64,000 nucleotides of DNA from a virus. Shown here piece after piece: positions 8,173 to 18,900 of this stretch (position 1 is its first letter; the number at the start of each line of letters is the position of its first letter). The stretch spans positions 62,001 to 126,000 of the IMG/VR virus record IMGVR_UViG_3300020416_000001. The stretch is one strand, 5' to 3'. A program made the translations under genes and the position numbers. Under the pieces are notes generated by a model, which saw only the letters and a program-made list of their open reading frames with translations, was not told where the DNA came from and ran no database searches.

Positions 8173-11100
8173 ATGCCTCAGAATACCAATCTGAATATCG
8201 CCCCTTATTTCGACGATTTCGATAAGGCGAATAATTTCTACCGAGTGCTATTCCGCCCTGGGTATCCTATCCAAGCTCGTGAACTGACGACGCTTCAATC
8301 TCTGATGCAAAATCAGGTTGAATCGTTTGGTACACATATGTTCAAGGATGGCAGTATGGTCATCCCTGGTCAGATTGGTTACGACCTCGACGCCAAAGCA
8401 GTTATCCTGCAGGGGTCATTCTTGGGTGCTGATGTTGAACAATATAGAGATCAGATTACAGGTACTATTGTCGAAGGTTTGACAACTGGTATCAAGGCAA
8501 AAGTTTTATTCAGTATTTCTTCTACTGAATCAGAGCGTGGTTATATCACTTTATACGTTAAGTATTTGACATCTGGTGGTGAAGATAGTGACACCAGACA
8601 ATTTGTAAATAACGAGCAGTTGATCTGTGCTTCAGAAATTACTTTCGGTTCATCTCTAATTGAGATCGGAACTCCTTTTGCACAGTTACTTCCAACTAAC
8701 TCTACTGCTGTAGGTTCTACTGCAGCGATAGCACAAGGTGTCTATTTTATTAGAGGACACTTTGTAGATGTTAATGCTCAAACTATTATTCTAGATCAAT
8801 ATACAAACAACCCTTCATATAGAATCGGTCTAGAAATTTTTGAATCTATTGTTACTCCTGAAGATGATCCTAGTCTAAATGACAATGCAACTGGTACGTC
8901 TAACTACTCTGCTCCTGGTGCTCATAGGTTTAGAATCAGGACTTCCCTCGTCAAGAAGGTTATTGATGATGACACCGACAAGAACTTCATCGAACTTTTA
9001 AGAATTAACAAATCTCAAGTTGAGTCATTTGTTGAGAGAACTGCATATAACGAATTAGAAAAAGAACTTGCTAGAAGAACCTTTGACGAATCAGGTGACT
9101 ATACTGTTCGTGATTACGATGTTCGTGTTAGAGAACACTTGAACGATGGTTCTAACGGTGGTGTTTATCTCCCTGGTGAGAATTCACCTGCAGGACTTGG
9201 AGCATCTTCTGCACACTATGCTGTTGAGATTGGACCTGGTAAGGCATACGTTAGAGGTTTTGAGTCTGAGACTCTTGTTCCTACATTCATTGACTTAGCA
9301 AAACCAAGAGATACTCTTGCTTTACAGAACTCAATCATTCCGTTTGAGTTGGGTCAGTATATGTTGATGAGTAATGTGAAGGGATCACCTATCATCAACG
9401 GTAACAATATTACTGCTAACTATCAGGTTATTGAGTTTAGAGATCAATTCCAGAATGGTAACCTCTCTAGTCAAGGACAGATTGTTGCACTTGGTCGTAT
9501 CGCTGCATACGAATATCATAGTGGTACTACTGTTAACTCAACTAACACAGTTTTCAAGGCATACATTTTCGATCTACAACCTCTAACAATCTTCAAGACC
9601 GATGCTGCCGTTACACTTACTCAAGGTCACGTTATCAGAGGACGTACTTCTAAAGCAAAAGCATTTGTTGAAGGCGATGTTAGTGGCGGACAAATCTTCA
9701 ATGTTTATCAGGTTTATGGTACATTCCGAAATGGGGAGATACTTGAGCGTGATGGTATTGAAATCGGTACTCTAAACGATCACTTCTCGTTTGAAGTTAC
9801 AGATGCTCGTTCAATGATCGGTAGAGATCCAGATACAAATAATATTAGATTTGCAGGTGACCTTCTAACTGATGCTCAAGTTGTAATTGTTGGTACAAAC
9901 TTCAATCTTAGTTCTGGTGGTGCTACTGGTACATTGACTGGTACACAGTCTAACTTTACCTTGGACATCAGACCTAATGACATCTTTACACAGAATGGAA
10001 CTAATAGTCTGTTAATTGACAGGATTAGCACCATCTCAGGTAATATTGATAATAAGATCACAACTGCTACAACTGCTAGTTACTCTGGTAACAACATTGC
10101 TGCAGGAGATTATGGATTCTTAGTTAGATTGCGTCCACAAATCTATGATAGAGAAACTGCTGACCTTATGATCGAGATGCCTAAGGAATCTATCAACCAG
10201 ATTTCTGACGAATCTTGTATCGTTGCACGTTCTTTTGACGACATCACAGTTACAGGTGCTAATGACTTTACGATCTCACTACCTGCTGACGAACAGTTCC
10301 TTGCATATGATAAGGATCATTATCAATTAGTATCTCTTGCACCTACCCCAGGTACATTGATTGACATTGAATCAAGTCTTGCATTTAACAGCACTGGTAC
10401 ACCTAGAACTTCACTGACTGTTTCTGGTCTAACTGGTGTTACATCTTGTCGTTTGATTGCTTCTATCTCTAAGAACCAAGCAGAGAAGAAGTTGAAGAAT
10501 GCTACACAGATGGAAGTTATGAAGGTTGAGAGAACCAGTAACTCATCTGATAGCGTCAAGTATGGTCTTGCATACGGTTCATTGTATGGTACTCGTATTG
10601 AAGATGAAGAGATCTCACTTGGATCTACAGACGTTTATAATATTCACGCTATCTACGAATCAGTTGATAACAATCCTGCAGTAATTCCTAACTTGCAGAT
10701 GCAAGATGCAACTATCTTCAAGGAAGGTACTGTTATTGAGGGACAGACATCTAAAGCAAAAGCACGTGTTGTAAACTTCAACGCTGTATCATATATCTGT
10801 CATTTTGTTTATGAGAATGATCAGTTCTTCCAGTTAGGTGAAACTGTTCGTGGTTTTGATGCTAATGATGAGGTTATCACAGGTCTAATTAACGATGCTG
10901 AAGGTAGTATCAATAATGGATCTAGGAACATTACTTCCGATTACTTCCTCGATCCTAACCAGAAGGGTCACTTCTACGACATTTCTAAACTAATTCGTTA
11001 TGCATCATCAACTAAACCTCTAAGAAAATTGATGATTGTGTTTGATAGGTTCACTCACGAAGCAACGGGTGACTATTTTGCAGCACAATCTTATGTTGGT

Positions 11101-14100
11101 ATTGACTATGGTAGGATCCCATCATTTACAGAGAATGGTATTACCAAAGAGTTGAGAGATGTTCTTGACTTTAGACCTGCTGTTACTCCTGTTCTTTCAG
11201 GATCTGGTACTGTTGGATCACCTTATTATGTAAACTGTGCATCACTTGACTTCAAAGATAGAGGATTCTCCTCTGGTGGTGTTGCAAACAATGCTACGGT
11301 TATTGATATTCCAAAACCTGAGTCTGACTTCCGTTGTGACTATGACTATTACCTTGGTAGAGTTGACAAATTATTCCTAACTAATCAGCAAGAATTTAAG
11401 ATTGCTAAAGGTATCTCTGGTGAAAACCAAGAACTTCCTGCAGATATGGATAATGCAATGTTGCTTGCAACATTCTTCCACAAACCATATGGTTACAGTC
11501 CTGACGATGTAAGAATCTCTAGAGAGAACAACCGTAGATTCACTATGCGTGACATCGGTAGAATTGAAAAGAGAGTTGATAACCTTGAGTATTACACATC
11601 TCTAAACCTTCTTGAGATGGAAACTGCATCATTCTCTGTTAAGGATGCTGATGGTTTCGATAAGTTCAAGAATGGATTCCTAGTTGATAACTTTACATCA
11701 TTCGATTCTGCTCAAACTGTACACGAAGACTTTGCTTGTGCTCTTGACTTCAGAGAAGGCATCTTAAGAGCAGCACATTATACAACAAACGTTTCTCTTG
11801 AGTATAACGATACTGCATCGACAGATATGACTAATCATTCTGTTGGTACATTGACTCTTCCATACAATGAGATTCAGTTTATTGTTCAACCATATGCATC
11901 AAGAGTTGAGAATGTAAACCCATTCAACGTGTTTGCTTATATCGGTAGATTGGATCTATTCCCATCATCTGATGACTGGGTAGCAGAAGAAAGAGAACCA
12001 GATAGAGTTGTTAACATTGAAGGTGACTTTACTGCAAGAGTTCAAGCACTTGGTGGTGATAGCAACACAGGTTTCGTTCCTACACAGTGGAACTCTTGGA
12101 GAACTAACTGGTCTTCTAGCAGCACTTCATCTTCATCTCAGTTTATGAGAAGAGGTCACTGGCCGTTCATTAGAAGAATCAATACAAATACTACTACCAC
12201 AGTTTCATCACAATCTAGAACTGGTATTAGAACTAACGTTGTTCCTAGGATTGACCGTCAGTCTCTTGGTGACAGAGTTATTGAGCGTACAGTTATTCCG
12301 TTCATTAGATCAAGAAACATTGCATTTAAGATTCAGCGTCTGAAACCAAACACTAGATTCTATGCATTTATTGACAATGTTAATATTAATTTCTACACAA
12401 CTCCTAGATTGTTAGAAGTTATTAAGAATCCTATTGATGATACAAGAACAAACAACACTCCTTTTGTTGTAGGAGAAACAGTTGTTGGACAAACATCAGA
12501 TTGTCATTTGAAGTTGATGGATCCTAACGTTGGATTCGATGATGATATTAACCCATTTGATAGCAGTGAACTACCTAGTTCTTATGCATCAACAACCCCT
12601 CTCTTGAACATTGACACTAAGATTATGTCAGAGACGGTTGCAGGTCAATACTACGGTAACCCTCTAGAAGGTGAGATCCTTGTTGGTCAAACCTCTGGTG
12701 CTCGTGCTGTTGTTAAGACTAAGCGTCTCGTTGCAAACACTAACGGTGACCTAGAAGGTATTATCTGGATTCCTAATCCTGGTGTTGATACCAACCCAAG
12801 ATTTGCTACAGGTACAAGAGTTGTCAGACTAACAACATCTGCAACTGACTCTAGAGTTCCAGGTCAGGTTGACTCTGCAGCATCTGCAAACTACGTTGCA
12901 TCTGGTGTTATTGAGACTAAGCAAACAACTATCCTTGCTGTTAGAAACGCTGACATCGTTAGAGACACAGTTACTCAAGGTAGAACTGTTAATAGTTCTA
13001 GCACATCTACAAGAGACACAGGTTGGTATGACCCTCTTGCTCAATCATTCTTGGTTGAGTCTAAGGGTGGTGCATTCTTGACTGGTGCTGAACTGTACTT
13101 CAATACTAAGGATGAGAGAATCCCAGTATCTGTACAGGTTAGAGAGATGGCAAATGGTTATCCAACCACTAAAGTTCTTGCATTCTCTGACGTTACACTT
13201 CTTCCTTCACAGATTAACCTTTCTGAGAATGGAACAGTCTCTACTAAGTTTACATTCCCATCACCTGTATATGTGACAGAGAATAGAGAGTATTGTTTGG
13301 TTGTTCTTTCTGACTCAAACGAATACAAACTCTGGATCTCCAGAATGGGTGAAGACGATATTACAAACGATAGAACGATCTCTGAGCAACCATATGCAGG
13401 TGTGCTCTTCAAATCACAGAACGCTTCTACTTGGACTGCTGACCAGTATGAGGATCTTAAGTTTATCCTTCATAAGGCAGAGTTTACGATGAATAAAGTA
13501 GGAACTGCAGTATTCAACAACTCAGAACTTGCTCTTGGTAATGGTGGTATCAGCAGATTGCGTCACAATCCTATTGAAACACTGAAACCACAACTTAAGA
13601 TTATCCTTTCTGATCACATTGCTAACTTCACAATCGGTGCTGAGATTACTCAGACTGATACTAACCCAGTTCCTTCTGCTATTGTTCGTGAAGTTGTACA
13701 AGGTATCTCAGGTTCATCTAACGCTTACATCATTGTTGATGATGTTCAGGGTGAATTCAGGGAAGGTGTTGCATCTGGTGCAAACTACATCTATAGATTA
13801 GTATCATCTAGATCTATCGCTAACCTTACACTGACTGGTGTCACAGGTACATTCCAAGTTGATGAGACAATCACCAATGGTAGTGGTGCCTCTGGTATGG
13901 TTACTGCATTCAATGCAGGTACAGGTGTCCTAACTGTTAAGTCGGTCACTGGTACATTTAACGCTGCCGATCCTATTACACAAACTGTCGGTGGTTCAAC
14001 TGTTGGATCAGGTACGGTTGCATCTGGTGGTGTTGCACTTTCTGGTGATGACATCAATGATTATCCTGCTGCTCCAATCTCATACTTCAACAGAGCGACT

Positions 14101-15384
14101 GAAGTAACAGTGCATCACGCAAACCACTGTATGCACGATGCTGCTAACAACGTTAATATTACAGGCGTTATCTCAGAAGTTGCTCCTACAATTATTGACT
14201 CTGCATACCATACAAACGGTATCACTGCATCTGATGGTGTCTCAGGTACATTCCAGTTACACGTACAAGATGCATCTGCATTCCACTCTCTAGTGAATGG
14301 TACTCAAGTATCTACTAGTAACCCTGGATATATTATTCTTCGTGACCCTGACATCGGTCAGAAACACTTTGAGATTATTCAATATAATAACATCTCTGAT
14401 GATGGTAAGATCTTAACACTTCCTTCAGGTTCTCGTGGTCAGGCAGGAACTGGTGCTCTGGTTCACAACGCCAACACTATTGTTGAATGTTACAACCTAG
14501 ATGGTATTCCTCTAGTTGAGATCAACAAACTTCATACACAAATCGGTTCACCTACACTTGATACTTACAAGATTGCAGTCACATCAGTTTCTAGCAATGG
14601 TATTAGAAACGGTGGATCAAGAGTTACATCAACGCAGAACATCCAGTTTGAGCAGTTCTATCCTCAGATTCAGATGACTGTATATCCTGAAACTGATGTT
14701 GATCCTAGAATCAACGTTGTATCTGCTACTTCTCTAAGAGATGGTGCTAATACAGATGAAGCATCATTCATTAATGACGGTGTATTCATCGATTGTATCG
14801 CTAACGAAGACAACTACCTTGGATTCCCCAAGATGGTTTGCTCACAAGTTAACGAAGATGCAAAACTATCTGGTTCTAAATCACTGAACTTCCAGTTATT
14901 GATGAGCACAAACAACAAGAACTTGTCACCAATCGTTGACCGTGATCGTTGTTCAATCATCACAACTTCAAATAGAATCAATGAAATCCCTGCTGCTAAC
15001 TCTAATGCAGAAGATAGAACAGGTGATCTCAATAGTGCAGTCTACATCACCAAAGTGATCAACTTGCTTCAACCTGCTAACTCCTTGAGAGTTGCATTCG
15101 AAGCGTGGCGACACCCTGACACCGAAATCCACGTAATGTATCGTACGATGCCAGTGGGTACCTCATTAACCTTTGATGAGATCGGTTATACATATTTCAA
15201 CGGTAACGGAAAGGAAGACAAAACTGTGCCTAAGACAGAAGGGATTCTGTACCGAGACCTTGAATATACCAATGAGGGAACAGAGTTTAGTTCTGCACAG
15301 ATCAAAATTATTATGGTCTCCAAGAATCAAGCGTACGTTCCTGAAATCAAGAACCTCCGTGTAATGGCATTAAGTGACCTCTAA
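8173..15384 (+). CDS. giant DUF4815-type baseplate/tail structural protein
   Basis: 2403 residues. The N-terminal ~70 residues (APYFDDFDKANNFYRVLF, RPGYPIQARELTTLQSLMQN, FKDGSMVIPG) match the DUF4815 family of phage tail proteins. The long body contains at least six copies of a beta module with a G-x-TS-(K/G)-A-(K/R)-A core (for example RGRTSKAKA, EGQTSKAKA, VGQTSGARA). A Ser-rich stretch (SSSSTSSSSQF) lies near residue 1320. The C-terminus (PANSLRVAFEAWRHPDTEIHVMYRT) looks like a conserved globular end. Directly after gp8, so probably a baseplate wedge or long tail-fibre anchoring protein; it may fill the place of T4 gp7 or gp10 but I cannot decide which. Confidence 0.8.
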   Translation: MPQNTNLNIAPYFDDFDKANNFYRVLFRPGYPIQARELTTLQSLMQNQVESFGTHMFKDGSMVIPGQIGYDLDAKAVILQGSFLGADVEQYRDQITGTIVEGLTTGIKAKVLFSISSTESERGYITLYVKYLTSGGEDSDTRQFVNNEQLICASEITFGSSLIEIGTPFAQLLPTNSTAVGSTAAIAQGVYFIRGHFVDVNAQTIILDQYTNNPSYRIGLEIFESIVTPEDDPSLNDNATGTSNYSAPGAHRFRIRTSLVKKVIDDDTDKNFIELLRINKSQVESFVERTAYNELEKELARRTFDESGDYTVRDYDVRVREHLNDGSNGGVYLPGENSPAGLGASSAHYAVEIGPGKAYVRGFESETLVPTFIDLAKPRDTLALQNSIIPFELGQYMLMSNVKGSPIINGNNITANYQVIEFRDQFQNGNLSSQGQIVALGRIAAYEYHSGTTVNSTNTVFKAYIFDLQPLTIFKTDAAVTLTQGHVIRGRTSKAKAFVEGDVSGGQIFNVYQVYGTFRNGEILERDGIEIGTLNDHFSFEVTDARSMIGRDPDTNNIRFAGDLLTDAQVVIVGTNFNLSSGGATGTLTGTQSNFTLDIRPNDIFTQNGTNSLLIDRISTISGNIDNKITTATTASYSGNNIAAGDYGFLVRLRPQIYDRETADLMIEMPKESINQISDESCIVARSFDDITVTGANDFTISLPADEQFLAYDKDHYQLVSLAPTPGTLIDIESSLAFNSTGTPRTSLTVSGLTGVTSCRLIASISKNQAEKKLKNATQMEVMKVERTSNSSDSVKYGLAYGSLYGTRIEDEEISLGSTDVYNIHAIYESVDNNPAVIPNLQMQDATIFKEGTVIEGQTSKAKARVVNFNAVSYICHFVYENDQFFQLGETVRGFDANDEVITGLINDAEGSINNGSRNITSDYFLDPNQKGHFYDISKLIRYASSTKPLRKLMIVFDRFTHEATGDYFAAQSYVGIDYGRIPSFTENGITKELRDVLDFRPAVTPVLSGSGTVGSPYYVNCASLDFKDRGFSSGGVANNATVIDIPKPESDFRCDYDYYLGRVDKLFLTNQQEFKIAKGISGENQELPADMDNAMLLATFFHKPYGYSPDDVRISRENNRRFTMRDIGRIEKRVDNLEYYTSLNLLEMETASFSVKDADGFDKFKNGFLVDNFTSFDSAQTVHEDFACALDFREGILRAAHYTTNVSLEYNDTASTDMTNHSVGTLTLPYNEIQFIVQPYASRVENVNPFNVFAYIGRLDLFPSSDDWVAEEREPDRVVNIEGDFTARVQALGGDSNTGFVPTQWNSWRTNWSSSSTSSSSQFMRRGHWPFIRRINTNTTTTVSSQSRTGIRTNVVPRIDRQSLGDRVIERTVIPFIRSRNIAFKIQRLKPNTRFYAFIDNVNINFYTTPRLLEVIKNPIDDTRTNNTPFVVGETVVGQTSDCHLKLMDPNVGFDDDINPFDSSELPSSYASTTPLLNIDTKIMSETVAGQYYGNPLEGEILVGQTSGARAVVKTKRLVANTNGDLEGIIWIPNPGVDTNPRFATGTRVVRLTTSATDSRVPGQVDSAASANYVASGVIETKQTTILAVRNADIVRDTVTQGRTVNSSSTSTRDTGWYDPLAQSFLVESKGGAFLTGAELYFNTKDERIPVSVQVREMANGYPTTKVLAFSDVTLLPSQINLSENGTVSTKFTFPSPVYVTENREYCLVVLSDSNEYKLWISRMGEDDITNDRTISEQPYAGVLFKSQNASTWTADQYEDLKFILHKAEFTMNKVGTAVFNNSELALGNGGISRLRHNPIETLKPQLKIILSDHIANFTIGAEITQTDTNPVPSAIVREVVQGISGSSNAYIIVDDVQGEFREGVASGANYIYRLVSSRSIANLTLTGVTGTFQVDETITNGSGASGMVTAFNAGTGVLTVKSVTGTFNAADPITQTVGGSTVGSGTVASGGVALSGDDINDYPAAPISYFNRATEVTVHHANHCMHDAANNVNITGVISEVAPTIIDSAYHTNGITASDGVSGTFQLHVQDASAFHSLVNGTQVSTSNPGYIILRDPDIGQKHFEIIQYNNISDDGKILTLPSGSRGQAGTGALVHNANTIVECYNLDGIPLVEINKLHTQIGSPTLDTYKIAVTSVSSNGIRNGGSRVTSTQNIQFEQFYPQIQMTVYPETDVDPRINVVSATSLRDGANTDEASFINDGVFIDCIANEDNYLGFPKMVCSQVNEDAKLSGSKSLNFQLLMSTNNKNLSPIVDRDRCSIITTSNRINEIPAANSNAEDRTGDLNSAVYITKVINLLQPANSLRVAFEAWRHPDTEIHVMYRTMPVGTSLTFDEIGYTYFNGNGKEDKTVPKTEGILYRDLEYTNEGTEFSSAQIKIIMVSKNQAYVPEIKNLRVMALSDL

Positions 15385-15598
15385 AGAATTCATTCCCGTG
15401 AAAGGACATCCCGATTTAGTTCGGGATTCCGAATCGAAAGCGGTACTAAATACAAAACCGACTCCCCCTGGAAACGCTGCTAAGAAGCGTAAACAAAGGG
15501 ATGATACTATCGATAACTTGAAATCTGACGTAGATGTGCTAAAATCAGATATGTCGGAAATCAAATCCTTACTGAAAACATTATTGGAGCAACGCTAA
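15374..15598 (+). CDS. small coiled-coil hypothetical protein
   Basis: 74 residues starting at a GTG that overlaps the end of the giant tail gene by 11 nt and ending in a TAATG overlap with the next gene. The N-terminal half is Pro/Lys-rich (HPDLVRDSESKAVLNTKPTP). The C-terminal half has a heptad-like pattern (DNLKSDVDVLKSDMSEIKSLLKT) that predicts a short coiled coil. Tight coupling suggests an assembly or virion accessory role; no named family recognised. Confidence 0.65.
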   Translation: MTSKEFIPVKGHPDLVRDSESKAVLNTKPTPPGNAAKKRKQRDDTIDNLKSDVDVLKSDMSEIKSLLKTLLEQR

Positions 15599-15828
15599 TG
15601 CCCGCTGATCAAACTGAAACAGTTGACCAAGAGAAACTTCTTGGAGATTTCAAAGACCGCTACAAGCGTCTTATTGAAGATAATCAAAGAATGGCAAAGA
15701 TCATTCGTAATAATGAACAACAAGCACTTAAACTACAAGGTGCTATTGAAACTCTCGAATATTGCCTCGGAAATGGGGAAGAAGAAGCAGAAGCACCACC
15801 CGAAGTGGACAACGTGGACGCTGCATAA
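15598..15828 (+). CDS. small conserved hypothetical protein, coiled coil with acidic tail
   Basis: 76 residues. Residues ~10-60 are helical with regular hydrophobic spacing (KLLGDFKDRYKRLIEDNQRM...LQGAIETLEYCLG), followed by a highly acidic tail (EEEAEAPPEVDNVDAA). Last gene of its operon, followed directly by a strong terminator. Function unknown. Confidence 0.65.
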   Translation: MPADQTETVDQEKLLGDFKDRYKRLIEDNQRMAKIIRNNEQQALKLQGAIETLEYCLGNGEEEAEAPPEVDNVDAA

Positions 15829-15833
15829 TCCCT

Positions 15834-15858
15834 GGACCCGAAAGGGTCCTCTTTTTTT
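15834..15858 (+). terminator. rho-independent terminator
   Basis: A GGACCC stem, GAAA tetraloop and GGGTCC stem followed by TC and seven T residues. It ends the tail-gene operon; the next late promoter starts only four bases later. Confidence 0.9.
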
Positions 15859-15861
15859 GCG

Positions 15862-15869
15862 TATAAATA
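15862..15869 (+). promoter_or_regulatory. late promoter box TATAAATA
   Basis: An exact TATAAATA box directly after a terminator and 59 nt before the long fibre gene at 15921, consistent with gp55-dependent late transcription. Confidence 0.75.
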
Positions 15870-15920
15870 TTCCGAGAGGCATTTTCTGTCCGTTATCGGA
15901 TACCCCACGTGTGTTAAACA

Positions 15921-18900
15921 ATGGCAAATAGAATCCAATTAAGACGTGATGGTGCTCAGCAGTGGGCAAACATCAATCCAATCCTTGCACAAGGTGAACT
16001 AGGAATCGAAATCGATACTTCACGTATCAAAATCGGTGACGGTGTTACCCCTTGGAACTCATTGAAATATGAGCGACCATTGGAGACGGAATCAAACGCT
16101 GCAAATACGCTTGTCAAGAGAGACGCTGACGGTAACTTCCAAGCAGGTGCTGTCACGGCGACGCTAATCGGTAATGCCTCAACTGCCACTAGACTCTCTA
16201 ACGCACGTCAAATACAATTAGCAGGACAGATTACTGGATCAGGTTCTTTTGATGGATCTTCTAACCTGACACTTAATACTGATCTGTCTCTGATCACAAC
16301 TCTGCCTCACTACGATCCCGCTAACCCTAGTGCTGAATCAACTTATACTAGAGTTAGGGTTAACTCACAAGGTCGTGTGGTGGGTGCTGAACTTGCTTCT
16401 ACATTAGCAGACTATGGTATCACTGATGCTCAGGCATTGGATGATGACCTTACATCACTTGCACAACTTACGAACGTTGGTATTCTTGTTCGTGCATCGC
16501 AAGGAAATATTATAACCAGACAGTTAACTGGTGGTGGAGGAAGAATTATATTTACAGTTCCTGACGGAACATCACAGAACCCATTCATCGATCTTGCTGA
16601 TACTGCTGTCGTTGTTGGATCATACAATACTGAATCCCTGACATCTGTCACTGGTAATGCTTCTAGCGAGACTGTAAACGCAACTAAATTTACAGTTGAC
16701 AGATATGGTCGTTTGACTGCTGCGTTGACTGTGCCTATTGCCACAGCAACAGAAGGATCTAAGTATGCAGTTTACGATGCAGGTACACCATATAATAGAT
16801 ACGATATTATTGAGAATGCAAGCAACGTTTATCAAGCGATTGCTGATATTGCAGCAGCACAAGGTGCTCCTACACATTCTACTGAGACTATAACTTATGC
16901 TGTTACTGTAAATGCAGAACCAGATGGAAATAAGTATTACTTAGATGGATCAATCTATCCTAATCTAACATTCAAGAGAGGAAGTACATATATCTTCAAT
17001 CAGGATGATGCTTCTAACGTTCTTCATCCGTTGCACTTTAGTGAAACATCTAATGGCACACACGGCGGTGGATCCGTCTATAATGTAGGAGTTACCTATA
17101 AACTTGATGGTGTAGTAGTATCATACTCTGATTACTACGATACTACCAACTTTACCAACGCAACAACACGTCAGGTAGAGATTGTAGTACCAAGAAATGC
17201 ACCTAAGTTGCTACATTACTATTGCTACTACCATTCTGGTATGGCAAACAATGCGTACATTGATGTTGTACATAGCGACTCTGGAAACTGGAGATGGTTG
17301 AACCCTGTTGCTGTTGAGCAAAAAGGACTAGCATCTTTTGCACAAGAAGACTTTGACGTCGATGGTAATGGACACGTTGTTATCGCTGCTAGTTCAGTGG
17401 ACAACACACAACTGCAGAATAATGTAGTTGGATTCGCAGATGGTAACACGGTCGAAACTTTTGAACTTGATAACGAACTCACTCCCACATCGGGATACAG
17501 AGGATTTAACTACTTAAACTATGTCAAAATTAACGATACTTCAGGGAATCTGTTATTCTCTGCTAATAATACTGGCGACTCTGGTAGTGGAGAGATTGAT
17601 ATTAATGTAAGGTCATATTATAGTGACCCTGACATTACACTGGATGGTACCGTAAATCAAACACTTGACAAAACAGGTGACGGTAACTTAACATTCCAAA
17701 CTACACAAGACAGTACATCTGATAGAGATCTTAATATTCTTGCTACTAACGCAGGATCTGGATCCTCTAACATTAAGATTACTGCCGAAGATACTGTACA
17801 GATCAATGCATCTGCAGGATCAGGTAAAATTTGGATCGAAGATGCCAGACTTCAAGACAACTACATTGCTACGACTAATTCAACTCTTAACCTTGACCCA
17901 GGTGATGACAGAGCAAACACTGGTACAGTCCGAGTTTGGGGTGACCTACAAGTCGATGGAACAACAACGACTGTTAACAGTACGACTGTTACTATTGATG
18001 ACCCTATCTTTACCCTTGGTGGAGACACTACACCTGTATCCGATGATGGATTAGATCGTGGTATTGAGTTCAAATACTATGACACTCAAGCAAGAATCGG
18101 TTTCTTTGGATGGGACGAAGATCTAACACGTCTTGATTCTGGAACTGGTGGTTATGCATTCCTTTATAATGCAACAAATAGTAGTGAGACATTTACTGGA
18201 ACTGACGCTTACATCAAGGCAGGTGCTCTTTCCTTAACCACAAACACTGGATCTACATCAACTACTACAGGTACACTTGTAGTTACTGGTGGTGTTGGCA
18301 TCTCAGAGAATGTTCACGTTGGTGGAGAGGTTACAGTTGCAGGTCAGACAGAAATTAATGACACCGTTCTTATCAAGTCTGATAACGAAGACTTTAAGAT
18401 TCAGACTGGAGCAGGTGTAGATAAGTTTACAGTTGATACTGACACAGGTAACACAGTTATCGAAGGTACTCTTGATGTACAACTCGAAACTACAGTTACT
18501 GACAACCTAATCGTTCAAGCAGATAACAAGAAGTTTGAAGTTAAGTCTGCTAACGGTACATCCAAGTTTGATATTGATACAGATAATGGTAACACCCACA
18601 CAGATGGTACGCTTGATGTTGATGGAGGAGTAACATTCAACAGCACTCTCGATGTTGATAACAATACAACATTGAATGCTGAGTTGGATGTTGATGGTAA
18701 TTCAACCTTCCACAATAATATTCTTCTCGATACAACTGGCAAGACGCTGACCATTACAAATGGTTCTACTAATAAGTTCCAAGTTACTAGCACAAATGGT
18801 AACACTGATATTGAAGGAACTCTAAACGTTGCTCAGTTTGTATATCTTGAGGATAACGATGTACCTACAATCTCTACTGACGGTAGCAATAACTTTGTTA

